From the NCBI RefSeq assembly GCF_041360795.1, contig NZ_JBFUPW010000004.1, positions 434,001-498,000 on the forward strand: DNA of 64,000 nt. Direction: 5' to 3'. Each line of letters opens with the position of its first letter. Position 1 is the stretch's first letter. The position numbers and the translations under genes are program-made. Below are positions 49,312 through 57,700 of this stretch, piece after piece. The DNA comes from Arthrobacter_E sp041360795 (GTDB lineage Bacteria; Actinomycetota; Actinomycetes; Actinomycetales; Micrococcaceae). A model generated the notes under the pieces. That model saw only the letters and a program-made list of their open reading frames with translations. It did not search any database and was not told the DNA's origin.

Positions 49312-49563
49312 ATGCTCCTCTTTCAGAACGTGCTGGACCCGAACAACGGAAAGCCTCTGCTCATCGAAGTCGAAGGAAACGACTTCGAGGAGGCGCACGG
49401 GAAGCTCACCCGGCGCCTTGATGACCTGGCCCGCAGCGATTCGGACGCGACGGCAGGCGCCCCTGGCACCACCCGACGGACCTCGCTGGTCCGCTACGTC
49501 GAAGGGACCACGGTGGGGGCGTCCGGTATGCCGCCGTGCGCGTGCTGTTTCCGCACCGTGTGA
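49312..49563 (+). CDS. Small protein with C-terminal CACC motif (83 residues)
   Basis: Begins MLLFQNVLDPNNGKPLLIEVEGNDFEEAHGKLTRRLDDLARSDSDATAGAPG and ends TTVGASGMPPCACCFRTV. The N-terminal half is helical, and the last ten residues contain three cysteines after MPP. This gives a leader-core look, though no modification enzyme gene is adjacent. A GGACACAT stretch upstream of ATG 49312 is weak. It shares direction with the Tat-exported protein cluster. Function unknown. Confidence 0.45.
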   Translation: MLLFQNVLDPNNGKPLLIEVEGNDFEEAHGKLTRRLDDLARSDSDATAGAPGTTRRTSLVRYVEGTTVGASGMPPCACCFRTV

Positions 49564-49597
49564 CCCTGCCCCCAGACCAATGACCGGAGAACGCTGA

Positions 49598-49801
49598 ATG
49601 TCGCCTGTGACCCACCGGATCACTGTCGGAGACCCTGTGCGAGTCGCGCGCCCCACCGTCATCGAGGGGACCGACTACACGGACCGCAAAGGGACCGTGA
49701 TGCGCGAACGCTTCGACGTCCGCGGGTTCACCCTCTTCGTCACCTTCCCCGAAACAGGGCTGGCGTCTGAATGGTTCCACCCCGATGAGCTGGAGCGCTG
49801 A
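49598..49801 (+). CDS. Small beta-rich protein (67 residues)
   Basis: MSPVTHRITVGDPVRVARPTVIEGTDYTDRKGTVMRERFDVRGFTLFVTFPETGLASEWFHPDELER. The pattern VGDPVRV...GTV...VTF...WFHPDELE looks like a small SH3/KOW-type barrel, of the kind found as accessory or nucleic-acid-binding domains. A GGAGAACGCTGA leader lies before the ATG. It is the last gene of the small plus-strand cluster and is followed by a hairpin at 49883-49928. Confidence 0.5.
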   Translation: MSPVTHRITVGDPVRVARPTVIEGTDYTDRKGTVMRERFDVRGFTLFVTFPETGLASEWFHPDELER

Positions 49802-49882
49802 GCCGGCGCAGGGACGATGCCGCCCGTCTCGGGGGCGAGAACAGCAACGGCGAGGACTGACCGAGTCCGCCCCCGGAACGCA

Positions 49883-49928
49883 GGATGCCGCCGTCGTCGT
49901 CTCGGAAGAGGCGACGACGGCGGCATCC
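49883..49928. terminator. Hairpin between the small-gene cluster and the LLM operon
   Basis: A perfect 17-bp stem (GGATGCCGCCGTCGTCG and its complement) with a 12-base loop, 18 bases beyond the LLM stop codon (minus strand). It is a probable bidirectional terminator between convergent transcription units. Confidence 0.75.
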
Positions 49929-49945
49929 GCCGGTTCTTCAGCGCG

Positions 49946-51361
49946 TCAGTCGCGCGCCGGCACCGGCAGGCCCAGGTGCTCGCGGAGCGTGCTCCCGCGG
50001 TACTCCGTGGGATACACGCCGCGTTCCTGCAGCGCCGGGACGAGGTGGTTCACGATGTCGTCCAGGCCGGTCGGGATGAGCCACGGGGAGATGTTGAACC
50101 CGTCCACCACGCCGTCCCGGGCGTACAGCGCCAGGTGGTCGGCCACCGACTGGTACGAGCCCGTGAAGGTCGCATCCCGGCGAGCCGACTGGGCCGTGAC
50201 GAACTGCCGGATGGACAGCCCCTTGTCCTTGGCCTCCGCCCGCCACTGGTCGGCCAGCTGCCGGGCCCGGGCCCCGTGGAACCCGCTGCCCCGCGTCTCG
50301 CTCGTCTCCTCCACCACCGGGTCGATGTCCGGCAAGGGGCCGTCGGGGTCGTAGCCGGACAGGCTCGTGCCCCAGAACTGCTCCAGGAACGCGATCGCCT
50401 GTTGGGGCCCGATCTGCTGAGACCTGACCCAGGCCTTCTTCTCCAGGGCTTCGGCCTCCGTGGGCGCCAGGATGAACTCGCTCGCGGGGAAGATCTGGAG
50501 CTCGTTGGGGTGCCGGCCCGCCGCCACCGTGCGCTCCACCAGGTCCGCCCGGAACGACCTGGCGTCCTCCAGCTGCGGATGGGCGGAGAAGATCACGTCC
50601 GCCTGACGCGCCGCGAAATCCCGCCCTTCCGGGGAGTCGCCCGCCTGGAACAGCACCGGACGGTACTGCGCGCTGCGCGGCAGCCGCGGGACGACGTCCA
50701 CCGAGTAGTGCTGCCCCTCATGCCGGACCCGGCGCGCGAAGGCGCCCCCTTCGCCGGCACCCTCACCAGCGCCGGACACCCACGACTCCGCCGCGCCGCT
50801 CTCCGCGATCACGCCGTCCTCCCAGGAGTCCCAGATCACCTTGGCCACCTTCACGAACGCTTCCGCGTGGGTGTACCGGTCGGCGTGGTCCAGATATCCC
50901 CCACGCCGGAAGTTCTGACCCGTCCACGCGTTGTCCGTGGTCACGATGTTCCACGCGGCCCGGCCGCCCGAAATCAGATCCAGCGACGCGAGGCGGTGCG
51001 CCAAGTCGGCGGGGTCGTTGTACGTGGTGTTCTGCGTGGCCACGAGACCGATCTTGTCCGTGACCCCGGCCAGTGCGGCGAGCATGGTCTGCGCGTCGGG
51101 CCGGCCCGCCACGTCGAGTTCGTGGACGCGGCCCAGGTGCTCCCGCAGGCGCAGGCCCTCCCCCAGGAAGAACGCTGCGAACAGGCCTCGTTCGGCGGTC
51201 TGGGCGATCCGGCGGAATGACTCGAAGTCGGTCTGCGAACCGGCTTCGGGCGTCTTCCACACGGTGCCCGAATTGACGCCCTGGAAGAAGATCCCGAACT
51301 GGATCTGCCCGCTCGGCCGGAAGTCCGCGGTCGTAGGTCCCTGTGTGCTGTCGCCGCTCAT
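49946..51361 (-). CDS. LLM-class FMN monooxygenase, NtaA/SnaA/DszA family
   Basis: A 471-residue enzyme of the nitrilotriacetate-monooxygenase/SnaA/DszA group: FGIFFQGVNSGTVWKTPEAGSQTDFESFRRIAQTAERGLFAAFFLGEGLRLREHLGRVHELDVAGRPDAQTMLAALAGVTDKIGLVATQNTTYNDPADLAHRLASLDLISGGRAAWNIVTTDNAWTG. Members use FMNH2 from a separate reductase to cleave C-S or C-N bonds. In the Bacillus yxeK and ytnJ gene products, such enzymes act on S-substituted N-acetylcysteines. The ATG overlaps the stop of the next LLM gene (ATGA). No flavin reductase gene is seen in the window. It is the last gene of the minus-strand operon. Confidence 0.9.
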   Translation of the reverse strand: MSGDSTQGPTTADFRPSGQIQFGIFFQGVNSGTVWKTPEAGSQTDFESFRRIAQTAERGLFAAFFLGEGLRLREHLGRVHELDVAGRPDAQTMLAALAGVTDKIGLVATQNTTYNDPADLAHRLASLDLISGGRAAWNIVTTDNAWTGQNFRRGGYLDHADRYTHAEAFVKVAKVIWDSWEDGVIAESGAAESWVSGAGEGAGEGGAFARRVRHEGQHYSVDVVPRLPRSAQYRPVLFQAGDSPEGRDFAARQADVIFSAHPQLEDARSFRADLVERTVAAGRHPNELQIFPASEFILAPTEAEALEKKAWVRSQQIGPQQAIAFLEQFWGTSLSGYDPDGPLPDIDPVVEETSETRGSGFHGARARQLADQWRAEAKDKGLSIRQFVTAQSARRDATFTGSYQSVADHLALYARDGVVDGFNISPWLIPTGLDDIVNHLVPALQERGVYPTEYRGSTLREHLGLPVPARD

Positions 51362-52515
51362 GCCTGTGCCCCTGTCCCGGCCGCGACGCTGCGCGCGGCC
51401 TCCGTCGAATAGCGATTGACCGCGCGCTCCAGCCCGAGCACGGCACGGAAAGTGCCTCCCGGCGCCGTCGGGCGCAGGAGGTTCCGCGAGCGCAGCAGCG
51501 GAAGGGTCAGCGCGGACAGTTCCGGCAGGTCCGTGTCGAGCACGGCCGGGTGCAGGCGGACGCCGTCGGCGACGCCCAGGAGATCCGCGAGGACCTCGGC
51601 GAGATCCTCGGCCGTCCCCGAGAACCGCGCGCGCCCGGTGGCCCACGGCGTGGCCGCGTCCAGCGCGGCCAGACGGTCGGCGGCGCTCAGGCCCCGCGCG
51701 TCGAGCACCACGTCCAGCTCGGCGATCAGGGCGGGACCGCCCTCGGGCCGAGAGCCGAACTCCTCCTGCGCCTCAGCCAGCCGGGTGCGGAGGTGCTCCA
51801 GCGAGGGTGCGCTCACCAGGACGGCGTCCACCTCGCGCGGCGACAGCGGACCGTCCACCGAGACCAGGTCCGCCGGCGCCACGACGGGCAGCTGGCCTTG
51901 CAGGGGACGCGGAATGATGGACGGGCCCTTCACGAAGTAGCCCTCGCCGTCGCCCAGATCAGCTTGGAAGTCGGCGTAGTGGAGACGGTCGGCGTCGAGG
52001 TAGCGGCCCGAGTCGACGTCCTTGATCACGGCGTCGTCCTCCCAGGAGTCCCACAGCCGGCGATTCGCCTCCACGGACGCTCCCGCTTCGGCACGGCGGC
52101 GGTCACCGTCCGCGACGGAACGCCCGACGGCGGCGGCCTCCCGCGCGTCGTCGCTCGCCGCGAGCAGCCAGCCGCCACGGCCCTGCGACACGTAGTCGAG
52201 ACTGGCCAGCTGTGTGGCCACATGGAACGGCTCGGTGTAGACGGTGTCGACCTCGGGAAGGAGCCCGATCGCATGGGTCAGCGGCCCCACGAACGCCGCG
52301 CGCTGCAGGGCGTTGAGCCGGGCCTGCGCGTCGGCGCCGTCCGGCAGGGGCCCGTCGGCGTAGCTCAGGGCGTGGAAGCCCGCGGACTCCGCGGCGAGCG
52401 CCACGTCCCGGAGTTTTTCGGGACCCAGGACAGCGGCGGGCGCCGTGCGGCTTGCGCGCCAGGCGGCCGGGTGCGATCCGGCGCCGTCCGCTTCGAGGAT
52501 GAGGAACCCGCTCAT
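51358..52515 (-). CDS. LLM-class flavin monooxygenase-like protein (divergent)
   Basis: A 385-residue LLM-type protein, more diverged than its neighbours, without the NtaA-specific insertions: SGFLILEADGAGSHPAAWR..., then PFHVATQLASLDYVSQGRGGWLLAASDDAREAAAVGRSVADGDRRRAEAGASVEANRRLWDSWEDDAVIKD, which corresponds to the NtaA-family active-site loop DxWxG.NxxR...W.SW.DDAV. It may be an active monooxygenase or an accessory subunit. The reading frame overlaps both flanking genes by four bases (ATGA), so the protein is probably made in a fixed ratio with them. Confidence 0.8.
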   Translation of the reverse strand: MSGFLILEADGAGSHPAAWRASRTAPAAVLGPEKLRDVALAAESAGFHALSYADGPLPDGADAQARLNALQRAAFVGPLTHAIGLLPEVDTVYTEPFHVATQLASLDYVSQGRGGWLLAASDDAREAAAVGRSVADGDRRRAEAGASVEANRRLWDSWEDDAVIKDVDSGRYLDADRLHYADFQADLGDGEGYFVKGPSIIPRPLQGQLPVVAPADLVSVDGPLSPREVDAVLVSAPSLEHLRTRLAEAQEEFGSRPEGGPALIAELDVVLDARGLSAADRLAALDAATPWATGRARFSGTAEDLAEVLADLLGVADGVRLHPAVLDTDLPELSALTLPLLRSRNLLRPTAPGGTFRAVLGLERAVNRYSTEAARSVAAGTGAQA

Positions 52516-53444
52516 GCTGCGGCCTCCGACTCGGAAGTCGCGGCGGCCTGCGGGGTCTCCGCGGTGGCCCGCTCGACCGGCAGCTTCTCCCCCGCCTCGA
52601 CGGCCACCGGCAGGCGGTTCCCTGCGGGTGGGAGGGGGCAGGTGGCGAAGTCCGTGTAGGCGCACGGCAGGTTCACCGCCCGGTTGAAGTCCAGGACGGC
52701 GGTCCCGTCCTCGGCCGGGGTGACCACGAGCGAGCGGTTGGCCGGGTACGTGGTGTCGCCGCTGGTCAGATCCGTGAACAGGACGTTGAGAGTGCCGGGC
52801 GCGTAGCCGTTGAAGGCGGTCAGCACGTGTTCCTGGCCTTCCAGGGTGAACCGCAGGCGGGCGGGCGATTCGTAGACATGCTCGATCCCCTCCACCACGG
52901 CGCCCACCGTGACGGCCTGAGGCTGCTCGAAGTACTCGACCTGTGCCGTCACGGCGAACTCCTCGGACGCCGGGTAGGCGGGCGTGCCCGGGTAGCCGGT
53001 GCGGAGGGAGTAGCCGGGGTCGCGGGGCCGGATCACCAGGAAACCTCCCCGCCGGGCCACCTCGATCTGCACGTGCCCGTGGTCCAGCAGCACGGCGTCC
53101 CGCTCCGCGATGGGGCCGAGGACGGTGGTGCTGCCGGTGCCGTCCGGGTTCAGTTCGCGGCCCTCCCAGCTGAGGCGCTCGACGGCGGACAGCGTGATGG
53201 TCACGGTGTCCTCGACGGCGTTCCAGAGGCCGGGGATGCCCGGGATCCGCTGGGGCGCGTCGTCCAGGAAGTGCAGCCCGGTGACCGCCAGGAATCCGTG
53301 GGGCGCGGCCCGCTGCTCCTCGTGGCGGGCGTGCCAGGCGTCCCACTCGGCCTGGAAGGCGCCGGGCTCCGGGGCCGCCGGGGCGGCCTGGCCGGTCACG
53401 GCCGTGGTGTGGTCGGCCGTGGTGCTGTCAACTGACGAAGGCAT
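52512..53444 (-). CDS. DUF1684-family protein
   Basis: A 310-residue protein with the DUF1684 core: HEEQRAAPHGFLAVTGLHFLDDAPQRIPGIPGLW, then RDPGYSLRTGYPGTPAYP, FTLEGQEHVLTAFNGYAPGTLNVLFTDLTSGDTTYPANRSLVV and the C-terminal LDFNRAVNLPCAYTDFATCPLPPAGNRLPVAVEAGE. The family is widespread and has no established function. The conserved TYPANR and PCAYTDFATCPLPP motifs are intact. Start ATG 53444 with AGGAG. It lies between LLM genes in an operon with tight overlaps (17 bases with the upstream LLM), implying a role in the same pathway. Confidence 0.88.
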   Translation of the reverse strand: MPSSVDSTTADHTTAVTGQAAPAAPEPGAFQAEWDAWHARHEEQRAAPHGFLAVTGLHFLDDAPQRIPGIPGLWNAVEDTVTITLSAVERLSWEGRELNPDGTGSTTVLGPIAERDAVLLDHGHVQIEVARRGGFLVIRPRDPGYSLRTGYPGTPAYPASEEFAVTAQVEYFEQPQAVTVGAVVEGIEHVYESPARLRFTLEGQEHVLTAFNGYAPGTLNVLFTDLTSGDTTYPANRSLVVTPAEDGTAVLDFNRAVNLPCAYTDFATCPLPPAGNRLPVAVEAGEKLPVERATAETPQAAATSESEAAA

Positions 53445-54588
53445 GCTGGCTCCTGTGCTGGTGATTGAGTTCGGTGATGCGGGCGGCGGCGTCCGGTTCG
53501 TGCGCCCCCGCGACGGCGGGACGGCCGCCATACGGGTCCGCCTCCTCCCACAGGGTGGTCGGGGCCGCCGCGCGGACCGCCGGGATGACTTCGGTGGCGA
53601 AGCGTTCCAGCAGCTCGAGCTGCTGGTCGAACGGCAGGGTGGTGGGCAGCGAGATGGACTGCAGATCGTGGCCGTAAAGCTCGTGGTAGGACAGGATCTT
53701 GTCCACCACCTGCTCCGGGCTCCCCACGAGCGCCGGACCTTCGGCCACCGCGTGGTCGATGTCCCGGTACGGCGAGTTGTTGCCCGGGACGTTCCGGTGC
53801 GCGGTGAGCGCTTCGTAGACCGGGCCGAACTGGGCCTTGGCCTCCTGCGTGGTGTCGGCCAGAAAGACCCCGCCCGCGCCACTGCCGGACCCCAGGTACG
53901 CGAAGCGCGGATCGTGTCCGTGCCGGGCGTACTCCTCGCGGTAGTGATCGATCAGGACCTTGTAGTTCTCGCGCGGCTGGATGGCGTTCGCGGTGAAGAG
54001 CGGGTCGCCGTACTGGGCGGCGAGCGCCGCACTGGTCAACGACGTCGCCGAGCCGTGCCAGACGCGCGGCGCCCCGGCGAAGGGGCGCGGCGTCGTCGTG
54101 GTCGGGTCGGTGAGCGCGGGACGGAAGCGGCCCTCCCAGGTGACGCCCTCCTCCCTCCAGAGGCGGTGCAGCAGGCCGTATTTCTCGGCGAGCAGCTCCC
54201 ACTGATCATCGAGGGACAGGCCGAAGAGCGGGTACTGCAGCACCTCGTTGCCCTTGCCGATCACCAGTTCGAGGCGTCCGGCGGAGAGCTGGTCGATCAT
54301 GGCGTAGTCCTCGGCCACGCGGACCGGGTCCAGCACCGAGAGCACCGTGACCCCGCTCTGCAGCCGGATACGGCTGGTGACGGCGGCGATCGCGGCCAGC
54401 ACCGTGGTGGGCGAGGACGAGATGAACTCGCCCGCGTGCCGCTCCCCCACGGAGAAGGAGTCGAAGCCGAGCTCCTCGGCCCGCCGCGCGGTCTCCACCA
54501 CCTGACTCAGCCGCTCGGACGGGGACACGATCTCCCCGGTCAGCGGGTTCTTCAGATGCGGGATGATGTCCAGGACCTGGAATTTCAC
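53428..54588 (-). CDS. LLM-class flavin monooxygenase (KPN_01858-type)
   Basis: A 386-residue luciferase-like enzyme: VLDIIPHLKNPLTGEIVSPSERLSQVVETARRAEELGFDSFSVGERHAGEFISSSPTTVLAAIAAVTSRIRLQSGVTVLSVLDPVRVAEDYAMIDQLSAGRLELVIGKGNEVLQYPLFGLSLDDQWELLAEKYGLLHRLW. This is the pattern of the putative FMN-dependent KPN_01858 family, commonly found beside amino-acid ABC genes. Start GTG 54588 overlaps the TGA of the binding-protein gene (GTGA). Its stop overlaps the DUF1684 start by 17 bases. It has all single-domain features and no reductase domain. Confidence 0.88.
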   Translation of the reverse strand: MKFQVLDIIPHLKNPLTGEIVSPSERLSQVVETARRAEELGFDSFSVGERHAGEFISSSPTTVLAAIAAVTSRIRLQSGVTVLSVLDPVRVAEDYAMIDQLSAGRLELVIGKGNEVLQYPLFGLSLDDQWELLAEKYGLLHRLWREEGVTWEGRFRPALTDPTTTTPRPFAGAPRVWHGSATSLTSAALAAQYGDPLFTANAIQPRENYKVLIDHYREEYARHGHDPRFAYLGSGSGAGGVFLADTTQEAKAQFGPVYEALTAHRNVPGNNSPYRDIDHAVAEGPALVGSPEQVVDKILSYHELYGHDLQSISLPTTLPFDQQLELLERFATEVIPAVRAAAPTTLWEEADPYGGRPAVAGAHEPDAAARITELNHQHRSQHAFVS

Positions 54589-55580
54589 TTCTTCGCTCCC
54601 GGGGTGGATCCGTAGTTCTCCGCCGTGATGGTCTCGGAGTCCGGCAGGGCCTCTTCGGACAGGCCCCAACGGGCGAGGACCTTGGCGTAGCTGCCGTCCT
54701 TGATGCTCGAGTTCAGCGCCGCGGTGACGGCGTCGGCCAGGCCGTTGCCGCGCTTGGCGACCGCCGCCACAAGGGTGGTGGCCGGCCAGCCGGCGTTGAC
54801 CTTGCCCACGACCTTGAGGTCGTCACGGGTGTTCGCCCGGTACACGGCGGACGGGTAGGGGCCGAGGTTCAGATCGGTGCGGCCGGAGGACAGGGCGAGG
54901 ATGGTGTCCGCCTCGTTGGCGTAGTACTCGAGCTGTGCGGGCGCCTTGCCCTTGGCCTCGAGCTCCTTGTTCCAGGCCAGCAGGATCTTCTCCTGGTTGG
55001 TGCCGGACCCCACGGAGATCTTCTTGCCGGAGATGTCGTCCGAGCCCTTGATCTCCAGCGTGGAGTCCTTCTTCGCTTCGAACCCCATGTACGCGGCGCG
55101 GTAGCTGGAGAAGTCGAAGAGCTTCACGCGCTCCCCGTTGATCCCGACGTTCGAGAACACCGTCTCCACCTCCCCGGACTGGGTCTTCAGCGGCCAGCTC
55201 TCCCACGATGTGACCTTCACGTCCAGTTCGAGGCCGAGCTTGTCCGCCACGAGCTGGGCGATGTCCAGCTCGCTGCCGACCGGCGTCTTGTCGTCCGTGG
55301 CGTGGAAGGACAGCGGGATCGAACCGGCGCTCGTGGCGACGGTCAGCTTCCCGTCCTTGGACACGGCGGCCGGGACCTTCGCGGCCGCGGCCGCGTCCTT
55401 CTGCACTCGGATCCGGTCCTGCTGCGGCGAGGTGTTGTAGGTGACCCCGTTGCGGGCGGCGGTGGTGGGACCCGAGGCCGCGTTGGCCCCCGGGTCGGAG
55501 CACGCGGCGAGCGTGGGGACGACGACGGCGGCAAGAGCCGCGAGAGCCAGCGCGCGCTGGGGTGCGGTGCGGTGAAGCAT
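54585..55580 (-). CDS. ABC transporter substrate-binding lipoprotein (amino-acid type)
   Basis: A 331-residue lipoprotein (lipobox VVVPTLAACSD, lipid on Cys about residue 27) with the family-3 binding domain: GKLTVATSAGSIPLSFHATDDKTPVGSELDIAQLVADKLGLELDVKVTSWESWPLKTQSGEVETVFSNVGINGERVKLFDFSSYRAAYMGFEAKKDSTLEI. It is the close paralogue of the orphan binding protein at 25494. It belongs to the importer with the ATPase and permease upstream. The substrate is probably an amino acid or an S/N-substituted derivative. The stop overlaps the LLM start (GTGA). Confidence 0.9.
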   Translation of the reverse strand: MLHRTAPQRALALAALAAVVVPTLAACSDPGANAASGPTTAARNGVTYNTSPQQDRIRVQKDAAAAAKVPAAVSKDGKLTVATSAGSIPLSFHATDDKTPVGSELDIAQLVADKLGLELDVKVTSWESWPLKTQSGEVETVFSNVGINGERVKLFDFSSYRAAYMGFEAKKDSTLEIKGSDDISGKKISVGSGTNQEKILLAWNKELEAKGKAPAQLEYYANEADTILALSSGRTDLNLGPYPSAVYRANTRDDLKVVGKVNAGWPATTLVAAVAKRGNGLADAVTAALNSSIKDGSYAKVLARWGLSEEALPDSETITAENYGSTPGAKK

Positions 55581-55588
55581 GGTGGTCC

Positions 55589-56452
55589 TTAGATGTTGAA
55601 AGCAGGTTCGATGACTTTGGAGAGGAACGCCCGGGTGCGTTCCTGCTGCGGGCTGCCGAAGAGCTGGGCGGGCGGGCCGGACTCGACGATGCGGCCCTGG
55701 TCCATGAAGACCACGGTGTCCGCGACGTCCCGGGCGAAGCCCATCTCGTGCGTGACCACGATCAGCGTGGTGCCCGTGCGGGCCAGGTCCCGGATGACAT
55801 CCAGCACCTCGTTGACCAGCTCGGGGTCCAGGGCGGAGGTGGGCTCGTCGAACAGGACCAGGCGGGGTTCGAGGGCCAGGGCCCGGGCGATCGCGACGCG
55901 TTGCTGCTGGCCTCCCGAGAGCTGCCGCGGGTACGCCTGGGTCTTGTCCGCCAGGCCGACGCGGTCCAGGAGCACCTTCGCCTTGGCGGTCGCCTCATCG
56001 CGGCTGCGGCCCTGCGCCACGATGGGCGCCTCGATCACGTTCTCCAGCACGGTCAGGTGCGGGAAGAGGTTGAAGTTCTGGAAGACGAAGCCGATGCCGG
56101 TCCGCTTGGCCAGGATGTCCTTCTCCTTGCGTTCCAGCAGGCGGTTGCCCTTGAGGCGGTAGCCGACCGGTTCGCCGTCGATCGCGATGTAGCCGGAGTT
56201 CAGGGTCTCCAGGTGGTTGATGGTCCGCAGGAGGGTGGACTTGCCGGACCCGGACGGACCGACGATCACCGTCACCTCGCCGGGACGGACGGTCAGGTCG
56301 ACGCCCTTGAGGACCTCGACGTGGCCGAAGCTCTTGTGGGCGTTGACGATGTCGACACGGCCCACGGTTCCGGGGGCGGCGTCGCCTTGCGCGGGCTGCT
56401 TCGCCGTGGTCAGGGTGGCCGGGGCTGCTGCTGCTGCTTCGACGGTGCTCAT
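55589..56452 (-). CDS. Amino-acid ABC transporter ATP-binding protein
   Basis: A 287-residue GlnQ-type ATPase with a 35-residue Ala/Thr-rich N-terminal extension before the ATPase fold. Walker A GPSGSGKST, Q-loop FQNFNLFPHLTVLEN, signature LSGGQQQRVAIARALAL, Walker B VLFDEPTSALDPE and THEMGFA are all present. The ATG overlaps the stop of the permease gene (ATGA at 56449-56452). It drives the importer of the LLM locus and possibly also serves the orphan binding protein at 25494. Confidence 0.92.
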   Translation of the reverse strand: MSTVEAAAAAPATLTTAKQPAQGDAAPGTVGRVDIVNAHKSFGHVEVLKGVDLTVRPGEVTVIVGPSGSGKSTLLRTINHLETLNSGYIAIDGEPVGYRLKGNRLLERKEKDILAKRTGIGFVFQNFNLFPHLTVLENVIEAPIVAQGRSRDEATAKAKVLLDRVGLADKTQAYPRQLSGGQQQRVAIARALALEPRLVLFDEPTSALDPELVNEVLDVIRDLARTGTTLIVVTHEMGFARDVADTVVFMDQGRIVESGPPAQLFGSPQQERTRAFLSKVIEPAFNI

Positions 56453-57603
56453 GGGAGGTCCTTCCGGGCGGGTTCCTGGGCGCGTTCCTGGGCGGTGGGC
56501 TGGAGTGCCGGGCGGCGTCCCGGGGTGAGGTTGGCGCGGATGCGCTGCCAGGGGGTCGGCGGCAGATTGCGCACCGAACCCCGCGAGTAGTGCCGTTCGA
56601 TGTAGTACTGGGCGATGCTCAGCACCGAGGTGATGACCACGTACCAGAGGGTCGCCACCAGCAGCAGCGGGAGCACTTGCTGGGTCCGGTTGTAGATGAC
56701 CTGCACGGTGTAGAACAGCTCCGAGTAGGCGAGGACGTAGACCACGGAGGTGCCCTTGACCAGGCCGATGATCTCGTTGAAGGCGTTGGGCAGGATGGCT
56801 CTCATGGCCTGCGGCAGGACGATCCGGGTGTTCCTCCGCCAGGCCGGGATGCCGAGAGCCGCGGCCGCTTCGAGCTGCCCCGCGTCCACGGAGAGGATCC
56901 CGCCGCGGATGATCTCGGCCGAATAGGCGGCCTGGTTGAGGCTCAGGCCGAGGACCGCGGCGGCGAACTGACTGATCAACGTGGTGGTGGAGGCTTCGAA
57001 GAACCGGACGTCCGTGAACGGGATGCCGAGACTGATCTTCTCGTACAGGTACCCCAGGTTGTACCAGAGCAGCAGCTGGACCAGCAGAGGGGTCGAACGG
57101 AAAATCCAGGAGAACGTCCAGGCCACGCCCACCAGAAGCGGCGAGGCGGAGAGCCGCATGAGTGCCAGGACGAAGCCGAGCAGGAAACCGAGGGTTCCGG
57201 CGATCACGGTCAGCTTGAGAGTCTCCAGCAGGCCGTTGACCACCGACTGCGCGGTGAACCACTGCGCCACCACGCCCCACTCCCAGCGCGGGTTGGTGGC
57301 CAGCGAGTAGGCGATCGCCGCCACGAGGATCGTGACCAGCACGGTGCCCACCCAGCGCCAGGGGTGCCGCGCCGGGACCACCCGGAGGTCGGCGCCGGCC
57401 GGGAGGGCCGTCGTCGCGCTGTCCGCTGTGTCGCTGTCCGAAGTGGCACCGGCCGCAGCCAGGAGGCCGAGCGAGTGGCGGTGTTCCGTTCCGTCGTCGA
57501 AGGTCGTGGGGAAGCCCGTCGCGGGGGTCGCGTCCTGCGGTTCGGCGGGCTGGCCGAGCACCCCCTCAGGGGGCCCTGCCGGGGTGTTGGTGATGACACT
57601 CAT
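56449..57603 (-). CDS. Amino-acid ABC transporter permease with long N-terminal extension
   Basis: A 384-residue protein. The first 80 or so residues are a hydrophilic, Pro/Ala/Asp-rich extension. A first helix (VGTVLVTILVAAIAYSLA) is then followed by a typical HisM-type permease domain with the EAA loop AYSAEIIRGGILSVDAGQLEAAAALGIPAWRRNTRIVLPQAMR. Only one permease gene is present, so it probably forms a homodimer. A short C-terminal tail ends ALQPTAQERAQEPARKDLP. It is the first gene of the minus-strand LLM operon, with a good promoter just upstream. Confidence 0.88.
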   Translation of the reverse strand: MSVITNTPAGPPEGVLGQPAEPQDATPATGFPTTFDDGTEHRHSLGLLAAAGATSDSDTADSATTALPAGADLRVVPARHPWRWVGTVLVTILVAAIAYSLATNPRWEWGVVAQWFTAQSVVNGLLETLKLTVIAGTLGFLLGFVLALMRLSASPLLVGVAWTFSWIFRSTPLLVQLLLWYNLGYLYEKISLGIPFTDVRFFEASTTTLISQFAAAVLGLSLNQAAYSAEIIRGGILSVDAGQLEAAAALGIPAWRRNTRIVLPQAMRAILPNAFNEIIGLVKGTSVVYVLAYSELFYTVQVIYNRTQQVLPLLLVATLWYVVITSVLSIAQYYIERHYSRGSVRNLPPTPWQRIRANLTPGRRPALQPTAQERAQEPARKDLP

Positions 57604-57644
57604 GGGAAGTCCTCGGTGATCAGTTCCAGTGGGATTGGGTGCCA

Positions 57645-57673
57645 ATCTATGGACCGGCGCGGGGCACGTTCAA
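57645..57673 (-). promoter_or_regulatory. Promoter of the ABC/LLM operon
   Basis: Minus-strand TTGAAC (57673-57668), 17-base spacer, ATAGAT (57650-57645), about 45 bases before the permease ATG. It is the best promoter match in the 286-base divergent region. Confidence 0.5.
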
Positions 57674-57700
57674 GGGGACGATTCACATTCCTGCACCCCC

